A stretch of DNA of 64,000 nt from Berghia stephanieae (lineage: Eukaryota > Mollusca > Gastropoda > Nudibranchia > Aeolidiidae): positions 75,085,313 to 75,149,312 of the forward strand of contig CM067445.1 of assembly GCA_034508935.3 (NCBI GenBank), written 5' to 3'. Shown one piece after another: positions 47,882 to 60,447 of the stretch (position 1 is the first letter of the stretch; every line of letters starts with the position of its first letter). The notes beneath the pieces are model-generated. The model saw only the letters and a list, made by a program, of their open reading frames with translations, was not told the DNA's origin and made no database searches. The position numbers and the translations under genes were made by a program.

Positions 47882-48841
47882 TATTATTTGACAGAAAGGA
47901 CCCGTATACAGACTCCACGATTTGTAATATTGATACTGATTCAATGACGATTAATATTTGAAAAATTGAAATAGATTAATGACATCTGCCGTCGCATAAA
48001 TATTTATCGTTTATTTGATTTGATGGTTTGTGTAAAAACCCGTTGAATTAATTAGGACAATGGAGTTTGATTACATGCACTGCGACGGTCTCTATGCATC
48101 CATCATAATTTAAATATTCAGGTGTCTGTATTATGACGATGAAGTAATTGCATTTCGTTTTAAAAGCATGTACTGTTATTTTTTAGGTCGTTTTAACAAC
48201 AAAAGGCCACAGCATTGGATACACATGTAGATAAACGTTTATTTAATGAGAATACTGGAGCCGAAGTCCATCCCATATTTTTACTAGGGATTCAATGTGG
48301 GTTGGACAGAGGTGGTCTTAAATAACCTCGACTGTACCCAAATCATTTCCACCCACACATAAACACAGAAAAATTAAATTTCTGCTTAAATAAATAATAT
48401 TAACAGTTTATTATGAGCTTCCAACTATTTAGCTTCATGCTGTAGTGTAGGCTTTAAAAAATTGCGACATTAATGTTTTTAACTTCATTGTAACAACTAA
48501 TAAACATAGAGAGTTTAGATATATTAATCTAAGTTACTTCCTGTCCCACTTGAGAACAGAGTAGCAATGAAGGAACTCCATTTGCCTAGTCGGCGCAGGG
48601 ATTCCTATGACATCAGCCATATTTCTTACTTTCGCACTCTTCCTCCATACCTTCTTTGTACAGTTCTCTTCATTCGGGTATCCAACGTGGAAAAGCGTTT
48701 GAAATCACGTTATTTTTTATTATGAGAACATGCCCTTTCCACCTCCATCTCTTTCTATTGATCAAGACTTCGAAGCTATTGCATTGCTAGAGGAGGTTCT
48801 GAATAGAGACTCTAAGATGTAAAAATGCGAAACATTATATA
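47882..48841. other. Upstream region of gene A, nothing recognised
   Basis: Would include the promoter and any 5' untranslated exon of gene A. No TATA box or CpG-rich block stands out. Confidence 0.4.
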
Positions 48842-49100
48842 GGGAATGAGATTAGCGGAAGAGTAGCGTCCCTTGATTGGACGTCACCCATCGTCTGTGA
48901 AGTCACCGGCGGAAAAGTTATTAGAGAGAGAACGTCGTGTTGGTTTGCGCATGCGTCTCTCGTCCTCGCCCGCGATGACGAGACACGCATGCGCATAACC
49001 AACATGACGTTCTCTCTCTAATAACTTTTCCGCCGGTGACGTCACAGACTATGGGTGACGTCTAATCAAGGGACGCTACTCTTCCGCTAATCTCATTCCC
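48842..49100. mobile_element. 259-bp hairpin MITE with TA duplication
   Basis: GGGAATGAGATTAGCGGAAG at the left is repeated inverted at the right end, and the match continues to the centre near 48971, where GCGCATGCGTCTCTCGTC faces its near complement across about 12 bases. Flanked by TA on both sides, as for Tc1/mariner-type MITEs. Very high arm identity suggests recent insertion. No coding capacity. Confidence 0.85.
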
Positions 49101-49109
49101 TATCTAGAC

Positions 49110-49880
49110 TAGTTGTGTGTAATGTAGATAATCTAATTTATCAATATCATGTTATGATCAAACACACTGAGTCGTAATGTTTAATGCTGTTAAAGGACAA
49201 AGAGCATTTTATTGTACCTTTAGTGTTATAAATACTGGGATAAATTCCAAATGCATTGGTCTAATAGCTCTGGAATATTCGCTATTTCCTTCATTTTTAT
49301 TTTCACTAGAAAGATCTATGTAATTTTACTCATTTAATCGTCCCAACAATCTGGTAACCTCTGTCATGTAATGATAGCAGGTCTTACCGGTAATCAGGAG
49401 ATCTTAGGTTTGATCCCCAGTCGAGCCTGCTGATTATATGGGATGGATTTTGTTCTATTATTTTTCTTTCTGCTTTGTCCGGCATTGTTTCATGTTCATC
49501 TGTTCAGATATGTATCTTCAACAAGTGCCTGTTTCCTAATTTGTCAATTTGATGATTTTAACAATAAAAAACGTAACTACTCAAATTGGAGATATACACA
49601 CAGAGATGGTCTGTGCCTCTTACTTTACAAAGCGCAGTGTGAAAATAGTGCAAACAACCAGCTGACATTGAGATGAACCAAGTTCGCGCGTATCACATGC
49701 CGTTGTCATGGTACTAGTTCGTAGATTTATGAGAGTTTTTAATTGTTTACGTCCGGCAAATGATAAATAATTTTACAGGAAACTCATCGAGTGAGAATGA
49801 TTACGAAAACAGTTTTTAAAAAAGGATGAGAGTGAAAGGGAGAGTTTGGACAGCCTGGAATGATTTCAAAAGTTTATTAT
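49110..49880. other. Intergenic sequence with a tRNA-like scrap
   Basis: Only a degenerate tRNA-like block at 49360-49430 (TGTCATGTAATGATAGCAGG then TTAGGTTTGATCCCCAG) stands out. Confidence 0.5.
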
Positions 49881-49949
49881 ATAAACTTTAAGATCTGTGT
49901 TGTCAGTTGAATGATGAATGGCGAATACTAGTAATAGTATAGTATATAG

Positions 49950-49994
49950 TATAGTAGTATAGTGTGAGTAGTAGTAGTAGTAGTAGTAGTAGTA

Positions 49995-50077
<83 letters not shown>

Positions 50078-50084
50078 TAGTAGT

Positions 50085-50131
<47 letters not shown>

Positions 50132-50153
50132 TAGTAGTAGTAGTAGTAGTAGT

Positions 50154-50188
<35 letters not shown>

Positions 50189-50217
50189 TGTAGTAGTAGT
50201 AAGTAGTAGTAGTAGTA

Positions 50218-50249
<32 letters not shown>

Positions 50250-50319
50250 ATAAGTAGTAGTAGTAGTAGTAATAATAGTAGTAGTAGTAGTAGCAGTAGT
50301 AGTAGCAGTAGTAGTAGCA

Positions 50320-50360
<41 letters not shown>
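49950..50360. repeat. (TAG)n microsatellite
   Basis: About 400 bp of TAG/AGT units with scattered single-base slips. Poly-Tyr, poly-Thr and poly-Leu frames come from it. Confidence 0.95.
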
Positions 50361-50404
50361 AGCCTCGCAGTCTGAATGACGCTTGCTGAGAATTGTGTCA
50401 CTCA

Positions 50405-51330
50405 GCCACATAGTTTTAATATTTGAGGATTATAGCTGCTCTCTCCATCCATGTTGTTAATTGTTTTCATTGGTCACGGTCCTGGGCCAGAGTTTTGAGG
50501 CTGTCAAGATCTTGTTGTGACTTTAGTACGGAGGGCACCGCAGTTTTTCTTAGTTCTTCGGGGATTAATTCTGTCTCATCTGAATTCAGAAATTTCTGAT
50601 ATGAGAGAGATCCCGGTTCAAGGTAATAACTATTAATGTTGGTGGTCTCCCTACACATTTGTTGCCATGTAGGAAATATTTTGTCATTGCATTTTGGTTG
50701 GGATGTTATCATCTTGACGTAAGATGTGACCAAATAGCTTCCACCGTTCTTCTTTTAGTATTGTTGAACCCTGGTTCTTTCATAGACCAGAAGTTGTAAT
50801 TGTCTCTGGCCAATATATTCCGACTACGCGATGTTTGCGGTGGTACGAATCAAGACTTTCTTAGTTCTTTTTTATGAGGCCCAAGGTTCCACAAGTAAAT
50901 GTCAATATCGGATTAATGAGTGCTTTGTAAATCTGTAGTTTATTCTCACTGATTATGTTATTTCTATTCCATAAATGTTGGTGTTGGTTGAATGCATTGG
51001 TGGCCAGCTGCTTTCGTTTTCTGATGTTCAAATTGCCAAGTTTTTATACACTTTTCCATTCATTTAAATTTCTGGTGATTTTTTTTTATAAATTTGGATA
51101 GATTCACTTTTAGATTCCATGCTTTTGAGTAGTTGATGTTATGGTGTGTATGTTTTTGCTTGATTCTCTGATTCAAAGATTACGTCTGCATCATCGGCAT
51201 ATATCAATTCACGTGTAATCTTGTTTGTTGGTGGTAATTTTGGTCTTAGTTCTTTCATGGCCGATTCGAGGTATATTGTGAACAGAATTGGACTCAACGA
51301 CTGTAATATTTAGTTGTAATTTGCCGTCTT
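50405..51330 (-). mobile_element. LINE reverse-transcriptase C-terminal fragment
   Basis: Minus strand, across several frames: LSPILFTIYLESAMKELRP (motif B), TRELIYADDADVIFES (the catalytic YADD), IYKALINPILTFTCGT, LDSYHRK, RWKLFGHILRQDDNIPT and LKTLAQDRDQ. This is the order found in RTE-like and related non-LTR elements. Broken by several frame changes. It lies between the genes. Confidence 0.85.
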
Positions 51331-51339
51331 TCGAATAAC

Positions 51340-52877
51340 TCTTCTAGACTGGTCTTTGAGGTCAGTATTTTTCTATCAAAGCTTATGATGGAGTCGAAAT
51401 GTGATGAATACTGATGATACGTACTGGGGTATTTTACAATTATAGGAATAGGATTTTAACTCGTCTGATTGAGAAAGGTGAAGAAATTTCATTTTTTTTT
51501 TAAATCTAGTTCCGCGTCCAATCAAATTTTCTCGAATATGTGTTTGGAATACAGCCTCGTACATTTCAATGGTCTAAACCAGTTTTGAGCTGGGTTTCAC
51601 CTTCAATGGGAAGTCATAAGTCTTTCTAATATTGACAAATTGCAAAAAAGTGTTGCCCCACATTAGATTGCTCTTCCAAAATGTTAATACAATCAATACA
51701 TATACATTTACGGTTTTGTAAACAAAATAACCCGAGACATAGGAGACGACATTTTCATGATGGATTATTTCCTCCAATCTGATTGACTTCCCTGGTCAAA
51801 TAAGCTGTGGGGTTTCATTATCTCTTATTTCTGTCATTCCTAAAATATCAAACCTAATAATATGACATACTGTTTGATTCTTAATGTATGCACAGTAGTT
51901 GATATAATTTGTTTTGGCTTTGAAAAAATTAGATTTGAGTCTCAATCAACGCAATTCAAGTTAGAAGAAAGAAAAGAAGAAAATTTGAAAACTAGATTGA
52001 ACGTAAAACAATAATCTTTAATTGAGAATTTTGTTGTTTTTTTCTTTTCTTTTTGTCTTATTTTTGTTTTGGGGAGGATTTCTTTTTTATTTTTTATTTT
52101 TTTTTTTGTTTGTTTTGTTTGTTTTGGGGTTTTTTTTTACTTTTTTATTGTTTATTTTTGTTGTTGTTGTTTTCTTGTGTTTTTGTTGGTTGCTTTTTTT
52201 GTTTTGTTTTTTGTTTGTTTTTTTTTATTCTTTTTTTTAAATAAGCGCTACCTTAATTGTTCCGGTGTTTCCGGAAAACCGTAACTAAAATAGACTGGAA
52301 TGGTTATATCAACAGAACAAAACTAGATAGCTTCTGTTAGGTATTTGATACCTTATTTGCTCCAATTTCTTAATTCTATAACAAACTCAATTTATAATCC
52401 TACACCTTTTCTAAATTTTGACCTAGTGTCTAATTCTGCAATTACCTCAAATAAAGTCCGTGTCAAAACTAGAATATGAAGTTCAACTGATCAGATATGT
52501 TTTAAAATCTTCTAGTAGTTTAAAGAGGTTATGTATTTATCCTATTCAATCAGATCCTGAATAGAGATCTTATAGAAATTAACGGAAAATCTGACATTTG
52601 CATCCAAAGCAAAAATCCCGTGTATTGTGGAAGGGATTCATAAGGTGACTGGAGAGGCAGTCGAAGCGTCCCAATCGGATTTTAGGAAGTGACTGTAAGT
52701 CATTTAAGCCAAACAGTTCAACCAAAATTTCACATTTTTTGAAGATGAATTGTATTTTCCCCATCTACGTAACCCCTTCTTAATACCAGTATGTAGCGGT
52801 GAGTGACAATTTTTCTAAATTTGTATGCTCTTGACAAAGTAAAACATTCGGATGTTTGCGCTAACTAGCATATTTAT
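51340..52877. other. Region 3' of gene B; T/G-rich block
   Basis: No exon found. 52022-52240 is almost entirely T with G (runs such as TTTTTTGTTTGTTTTG), strongly strand-asymmetric. The hydrophobic Phe/Leu-rich frames there are compositional. Confidence 0.5.
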
Positions 52878-53127
52878 TTACTTCTCAAACGTTTTTAACA
52901 TAAGATTATTTGCATTGTCCCAGGGTCTTTCTGCTCTTGTCATAAAATCCAGGTCATCACCCTTACTGATATTATTTACGTCAATGCTAATGGCCTCCAC
53001 TAGCTTGGCTTTGGTCACTGACCATTCTTGTAGCTCTCCATCAGCAAGGATGATGTATAGAACACAACCAAGAACTGCAACAGCGGCAACACACGTAGAA
53101 GACAAGTCGCCATTCCTCGAGTGTTTT
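52878..53127 (-). CDS. Gene B last exon, with 2-base loss
   Basis: Acceptor TTATATCCAG, then [13 protein letters not shown]. After that the family sequence continues in another frame: [21 protein letters not shown] and a tail ending MLKTFEK and TAA. Copy A has GTGTGTGT where this copy has GTGTGT. As written, translation from the splice phase stops about 12 codons later. Confidence 0.8.
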
Positions 53128-54765
53128 CTGGATATAAATTAGAGCAGAAAAATAAAAAATCAACGATCTATTGATGGAAATTTCCGAGATTAAAACAGTA
53201 AGTTTTTAAACTTCAAGAGTTTATTAGAGCAGAAAAATTAGAGACTCAATCATTGAATAAAATAAATTTCCGAGTTCAAATAGTCTTTAATTACAATAGT
53301 ATATCAGAGCAAAAAAACGACATTAGATAAATCTTATTATTGAGTGGCTAATTTTTAAAATATTTTATAAAGAATTACTTTTTGTACCCTAAGTGAAATG
53401 AAAAGTTATTTTTAATTAATTAGACTGGTAAAACATGTACTGCAAATGGAGTTGTTATACCATTTTTTTCTACTTCAATTGGAATATAAATTTTTGATTA
53501 ACTATAGCATTTTATTTAAAATATGTAAACCCCATCAATTATGCAACAGAAATAAAAAGCCGCTTGAATGCATTTGTTTTAACTAAGCAGAAGATCTGAA
53601 CCCGAAATGTCTATGATATTACGGGTTTGAGAATAACAAACCCTGAAACGTTTAGAACCTGCAGCCGTGTAGACTATAAAGGATACAAGTATGACATTTT
53701 ACCACAATCAAAGCCAATTATTCAAATTTATGTATAGACCATCTAGACTACATTTTTTTTAATTAGTGAAAAAATGTAATTCCGTCATTCTTTTAATAAC
53801 CACACCGCAAAAATGGCATATCGAATATTTCGGACGTAATTCTCAAAGTTTGATGTGATCTTTCGATCCTTCATTTTATTTTATGACAGATCCATAGAAT
53901 TGTTTCCCATGATCCAATGGGTTTTCTAATGTCTTGAATAGTGAGTTGAACCCATGCAGTTTGAATTGACTCTTTAAGCTGTCCGTGTGTAAACCGTTGC
54001 ACCACCCTTATAAACCATCAATGACCAAATGCTGTAGTCCGTGGCATTCCAGTCAGGGTACATTGGAGGCACTTCATCTTTGATACAACTCGAATATGGT
54101 CTCTGCTCGTAGTTGGCATTATTAGAAGCAAAAAACTTCTTCCAGACTTTATCCCGATTGATTTTGTTTTTCAACTAGACGCGGCAACTTCTACACTAGT
54201 AACACGGCACTGTTAAAATAAGACTCAAATTTTTGAAACTTTCGATATCGTGGTTTTTATACGAATTGGGTATAACCGGATTGGTTTCTAAACCTATAAA
54301 GCATTTTTATTAAACTTGACAGAATTAACTTAAGGTTTTGTTCTTTCTGCATGCAAATTTTCAAATATTTTTGGTTTCTACTTCGTACTGAAATAGCTTA
54401 GTAATTCTTTCCGGGGTTTTTTTTTCTCGCACCCTATGTTTCTATTTATTTACATTTAAGCAGACATTTTATCTCTTTTTTCATTATAATGAGTACTTGA
54501 AGTGAAGGCAGCACACTTTTGCCTCTTGAGTTGTGTGGTAAACGGATCATACTTTACTTTTTATTTCAAAATATTTTGGCAATGCAAAATGGCGTTTGAG
54601 AAAATGGATATCAGCATTATGAATCACGATATCTGAAATGCCAAAATAATTCTTTCTGTGTTTTAAATGAGTTAGATTTTCTTTTTTTAATCGAGCAGTT
54701 TATATGGGCAATATCCACTTTAAAAGCGTTTTACAAAGGGTCCCTAGCTAACAGCAACAAACATA

Positions 54766-54796
<31 letters not shown>

Positions 54797-54815
54797 TATA
54801 TAATATATATATAAG

Positions 54816-54884
<69 letters not shown>

Positions 54885-55021
54885 CCAAATGAGCAAATTG
54901 GGGGTTAATAATCTGCTCAATGAAAAAAACGAAAGTGCATGAAGCGTGCCTCGAACCCGGGACCTTCCGGGTCACAATGCAATGCCTTAACCACTCGGCC
55001 ACTTCGCCCCCCCCCCCCCCC

Positions 55022-55114
<93 letters not shown>

Positions 55115-56646
55115 GGACATGACAAGACTCCTGCAGGGCGATATTACAGTTTTATTCTACAAATATAACTTTATTCACGTGAGAGAATGTGAGTAAAGAG
55201 CCTTGTACTCCACAGTACGGGACTCGATTCCGAAAGCAACTGGTCCGAAGGCGAGTGTCAATAACAATACAACAGAAAGTCGCACTCAAGTGAAATATGA
55301 AGTATACCGTCATTCAAAATTGTATCGCCATGTAAATTTTCAGATTTTAAAGATTTGCATGAAAAGGCTTTATTTCAAAGATATTTGAATGCTTTTTCCT
55401 TTCTAATATTTTTATGTTTTGTGTACACATTTTTATACCTGAGGACAAGAGGAACTTAAATAATCCAAGAGAGTGTATCATTAGAACGTTATTATATTGA
55501 TTTGAACATACCATGGAAGTTTTCAAGATAGCATTATCAATACTCGCATGTCATAATATTGTTTGTTGAGACAAGATTTTGACGAACGAATGAATGAACT
55601 GACGTACTCAGGAGCCATATTTTGGTTGCTCGATTCTAAATAGTCGCTCTACAATTAAGAGTATTACTTGTGATAAATCTTTGAATTTTTGAACGACCAT
55701 TAAGACAGTAAATAAAAGTAAAACAAGGAACTGAATATGCTTACATTTGGAGTGAGAGCCCCTGCTATGACTGGTGCGATGATACCAGGGATGGTGGCTG
55801 CTGTATTAGTGATACCGAATATGATGCCTGCATATCTGTGATAATATAATATATATAACGCATATTAATGAGAGGCTCGCAATCTCTTTCATATGCAGTT
55901 GGATCTTATTCATAAACCTTGGAATTGAGAGAGTAATTAATGTCGATATAAAAAGTCAAAACAAATCATTTACCAAGTATGGGAAATACGATTGTCGCCC
56001 TTGATTCGTCCTTCAGAACCATAGGGCTCTTGTAGCCGGATTTTATCCCTGTTTCTATAGCCCATTTACTGCTAGATGGAGGTGGGGGGGGGGGGGGGCG
56101 CGTGATGAGAATTGACAATGGTTTTGGTATGTCATACAAATAAAAATGATCCTATTGTCTCATTCTAGTTTTATATAGACTTCCCCAAGGAAAAAAAAGA
56201 GACAGTTCGCTTGAAACTTAGCTAAATACGGTTTGTAGAAGAAGTGAAAGAGGTTGAACTGATTGACCAAAAAGAGGAATGCCTGTGGGAACTTTGTTGC
56301 GATTTTGTTTTTACGCAATTTACAAAGAGACTACACTCATAAAAAGGAAAACATAAAAAAATCATTTTCACCTTGGTGCTAAATCCAAGTGGTTAGAAAG
56401 ATACCCGCCACGACAGGCACTTTTGGTAGAGGTACAAACGCAAAGTAATGCAACTGCCAAATATCCTCTACTCGAGTCCAACTGGACCAACACACAGAAC
56501 GTGACAGCCGGACCTAGGAAACCTGTTCGAAAATGGCGAGAATAAATTTATTATTAACTTCTTATGATGAAAAAGATAAATACAAACTTTTTGTTTTCTT
56601 TAAACCTAATAATTAATTAATTGTCTGTTCTATTCTATCTGTCTAA

Positions 56647-56711
<65 letters not shown>

Positions 56712-56733
56712 ATTCTATATATCTATCTATCTA

Positions 56734-56773
<40 letters not shown>

Positions 56774-58382
56774 TCTCCCTCTCTCTCTCTTTATATATAT
56801 ATATATAAATATATATATATAATATATTAAATTAGGGCTTCTCGCCACGACATCATAAGATATCGTCGCCTAGGCATTCCACGAAGGAATATAGATAATT
56901 CATCAGACAAAATGTTTGATGTCATCAGGAATCACCCAAGTGAGCAAATTGTTGGTTAATAATCTTGCTCAATGAAAATAACGAAAGTGCCTGAAGCGTG
57001 GCTCGAATCCGGGACATTCCGGGTCACAGTGCAATGCCATAACCACTTCGCCCCCCCCCCCCTCCCCCTCCCCCCTATATATATATTGATTCTTTTTTAC
57101 AACTCAAATGCTAAATAAATAGCCAAACTTAGGGCATGCTACAGGCTCTGACCGTAATCTGACAGCAGATAAGCTGCTAGATTTCAAGACGTGGACGAAT
57201 GATCAATTTGGAGAGGTGCGGACGGGGAAACTTTCATGGATTGGATTGGGGTAACAAAAACAAAACAAAACACGATCTTGTCAAGTTTCAGACTTGAATG
57301 AAAACTTGAAACGTTAAAAATCTCAATTCTAAGTCACACAAAATGTTTAAATCATCCCTCCTCTTCTTTCTTTCTCAAACTAACGCACTCTCATTCAACT
57401 TCAAGCCATTCGACAACACGCCATTTTGAACAGAAAATACAGTAATTTTGTTCAGTGATGGGACGACTAATTTTCAGAGACGGGAGAGCGTTTCTACTAC
57501 TGCGAATAGTGATTTCGCCGTGGACTCACTATTCGCAGTACTACTGCACTTCGAAAACAAAATGTAACATCGTCTAACAGGTGCTATGTCTCGTTTAACA
57601 CTTTAAGTGCTACTATTGGGCAAGGACCCTTTGTGAAGCGCTTTGAGCATGTTTCGTGGATATTGCCCTCTGCTCAACTGTCAAGTATTATTAAACAACG
57701 TGCTCGAAGCGCTTTACAAGCGGTCCTTTAGCAGTAACACTTCACAAGACATGACATTATTAAGGGATAAAGACATATAGTTCTTTAACCAGTTAACTTT
57801 CTTACTATGGAAAGGCACTTTTTAAAATTGGCCAGAAAACTGGTTGTTCAAATATCGTTCGATTTAAATTACACAAATCTTGGCAAAAACACTCAAACCT
57901 GAGAGTTCGCAGGTCCCGGGTTTCAACGTTTTTGCCAAGATGAGGGTCATTTAAATCGATCGATATTTGACGAACGGGTTTTCTGGCCAAGTTATTAAAT
58001 ACATGTCCTTCCAGAGTGCGGCAGTTAACTGGTAAAAACTAAATTCTCACATTGCAGGTCATTAGAAACTTGAATCCCTTTTCGTAATCTTGCTCTTTTT
58101 TCGATACGATAGGTCACATTTTACACTTTCGCAATCTTGCTCACTTTTCGATACGATAGGTCACATTTTACACTTACAAATAGATTGAAACAGTTTCCTT
58201 GTATTCTTGACGCTGAGCCATCCTCTCTCAATGATTTTGTCCGCCATTTGTCCGACAAAAATAGCAGTTAAAAGTTCGGTTACGTATGGAATAGCTGACA
58301 TGACCCCATTCTGGAGATAAATATAAATTTATGTTATCTTACAAAAATTAATCCCTCATAATGTCAATAAGACTTATAGTAA

Positions 58383-58452
<70 letters not shown>

Positions 58453-59204
58453 GAGTGTTGGTGGGTACGAGAGTGCTCGATAATTTAGGTTATAGCATAT
58501 AAAAATAAATAAATAAATTCACTCACGTATTTTAGCCGAAACAATTGTTTCTATGACCTCCATTTCATCAGTCGGCATTTATCGTAGAGTGTTTTTTTTT
58601 CTTTCGAGAGATCAGTGTTGTTTATTTATTTACGTCCTTACTTCCGCTGTGTCAGTTATGGGGCGGTGATTAGTGTTATTATGTAGTGACATGCTGCAGT
58701 GTGTTCTCATTATGTGTGTGTGTGTGTGTGTGTTTGTCTGTGTATGTGTGTGTGTATTGTGTGTGTGTGTGTAGTGTATACATGTGTGTGTGATGTGTTG
58801 TGTAATGTAGTTGCGTGAAAAAAAAGAGTAGGGGGGGGGGGGGGGAGGAGGGGCTGTAATGGTAGATACTAGGTCTAATGATAGTGGTAAGAATGATGAT
58901 GGTAATAATAATAGTAATGATAATGATAATATTTTTAAAAATTACGCCCTTTCGCAACGTCACCATAAGATCCCGTCATCTAGGCATTCCATGAAGGAAT
59001 ATAGATAATCCATCAAATAGGATGTCTGGTGTCAACAGGAATCACCCATGTTGTCCAAGTGAGCAAATTTTGGGGATTAATAATCTTGCTCAAGGAAAAA
59101 AATGAAAGTGCCTAAAGCGAGGCTCGAACCCGGGACCTTTCGGTTCACAGTGCAATGCCTTAACCACTCGGCCACTTCGCCCCCCCCCCCCCCCACCTCC
59201 CAAT

Positions 59205-59280
<76 letters not shown>

Positions 59281-60259
59281 TGGGCGTTGGGATATTTAAC
59301 CTTTTGTGTTTTGAGGAATTTATTAGAGTGTCTGCACATTGTCATTAGTTCCGATCTTTTTTTTAGGCTGTTGTTGTTTCTGTGGTTGTGTAATAGTATT
59401 TCCAGTTTCTCTGTCAAGCACGGGTTGAATTTTCTAGCACCGTATCTGTAGGGGCTGCTTTGCTTGACTATCTCCCAGGTTATGGTTGGTGTTTTGTTAG
59501 TGATTATCTGTTCCCAATAGTGCATTGCTAATTTGGTGCTTTTTGATTTGCTTCCGTGTGTTATGGAGGCTTTGCGATAGTTGTATCTTGTTTTGAATGG
59601 GGGTTCTGTGCTGCCGATATAATATTGTGCTTTAGTGTTGTCAGTGGCTATGGTGGCTTTGTAGACTATGGCGTAAAAGTGCTAGGATGGACGAACTTTA
59701 GTGATGACCAGCAGTTATATAGACTATAAGATGCCATTATATACCAGAGAGATCAATTATACAAAGTATGTATCCTGTCCTCCGGAAGAGTGATTTTACA
59801 CTTCAAATAAGATTGTACTCAGTTTTTTGACATCACACCTTTGTTCCCTATTTGGTTCCACAAATAATTCATTCAGAGATTTCCAGAGTATTTGACTTCA
59901 ACAACAATTTGCAATGTTCATGTAACCAAAATGATTAGATATAAGGTTTTAAGTCTGTCTATGTATGTAAATTATGTCCACGTCCGGCTTTATCATAAAA
60001 GCGACATTTACAGTGTATTATATTATGAATAAATACATTATAAGTAATAAAATTTATAGAGTGCCAATCTCTACCTACGTGTTCAATAGCGCTTTACAAG
60101 ACATAATTGACTTGAAATTTTAGAAAAGTAAATGATACCATGTTAAGACTATTGATTAATTAAAGTAATGAATAATACATATTGAGACATTCTATTTTAT
60201 TATTAGACGTATAGTAAAAAGTGAGATAAAGTCAGCGTGGATTGGAGAGAGTTAGGAGA

Positions 60260-60294
<35 letters not shown>

Positions 60295-60415
60295 AGAGGG
60301 GAGGGGGGGGGGGGAGGTGGAGGGAGTGGGGAGAGAGAGATGGAGGGATTGAGAGAGAGGGGGAGCAAGAGAGAGAGAGAGAGAGAGAGAGAAAAGAGAG
60401 AGATGAGAGGGAGAG

Positions 60416-60447
<32 letters not shown>

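Larger units (their letters stand above)
54690..55262 (-). mobile_element. SINE-B copy split by a later insertion
   Basis: The 3' part (54690-54760, AGCGTTTTACAAAGGGTCCC) and the 5' part (55112-55262, GCAGGGCGATATTACAG, GAGTAAAGAGCC, CCGAAGGCGAGTGTCA) are separated by about 350 bp holding a CA/TA microsatellite, a SINE-D copy and a C run with TA/TG repeats. Confidence 0.75.

Noticed and set aside
52022-52240. Phe/Leu-rich membrane protein
   Set aside because: Caused by T/G-rich low-complexity DNA; several overlapping frames are equally hydrophobic.
53040-53105. Separate short protein starting inside the last exon of gene B
   Set aside because: It is the frame-shifted continuation of the SLC17 last helix and tail, not an independent gene.
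59110-59180. Functional tRNA-Ser/Leu gene
   Set aside because: Good A and B boxes, but it is one of three copies with a common non-tRNA 3' body, hence a SINE.
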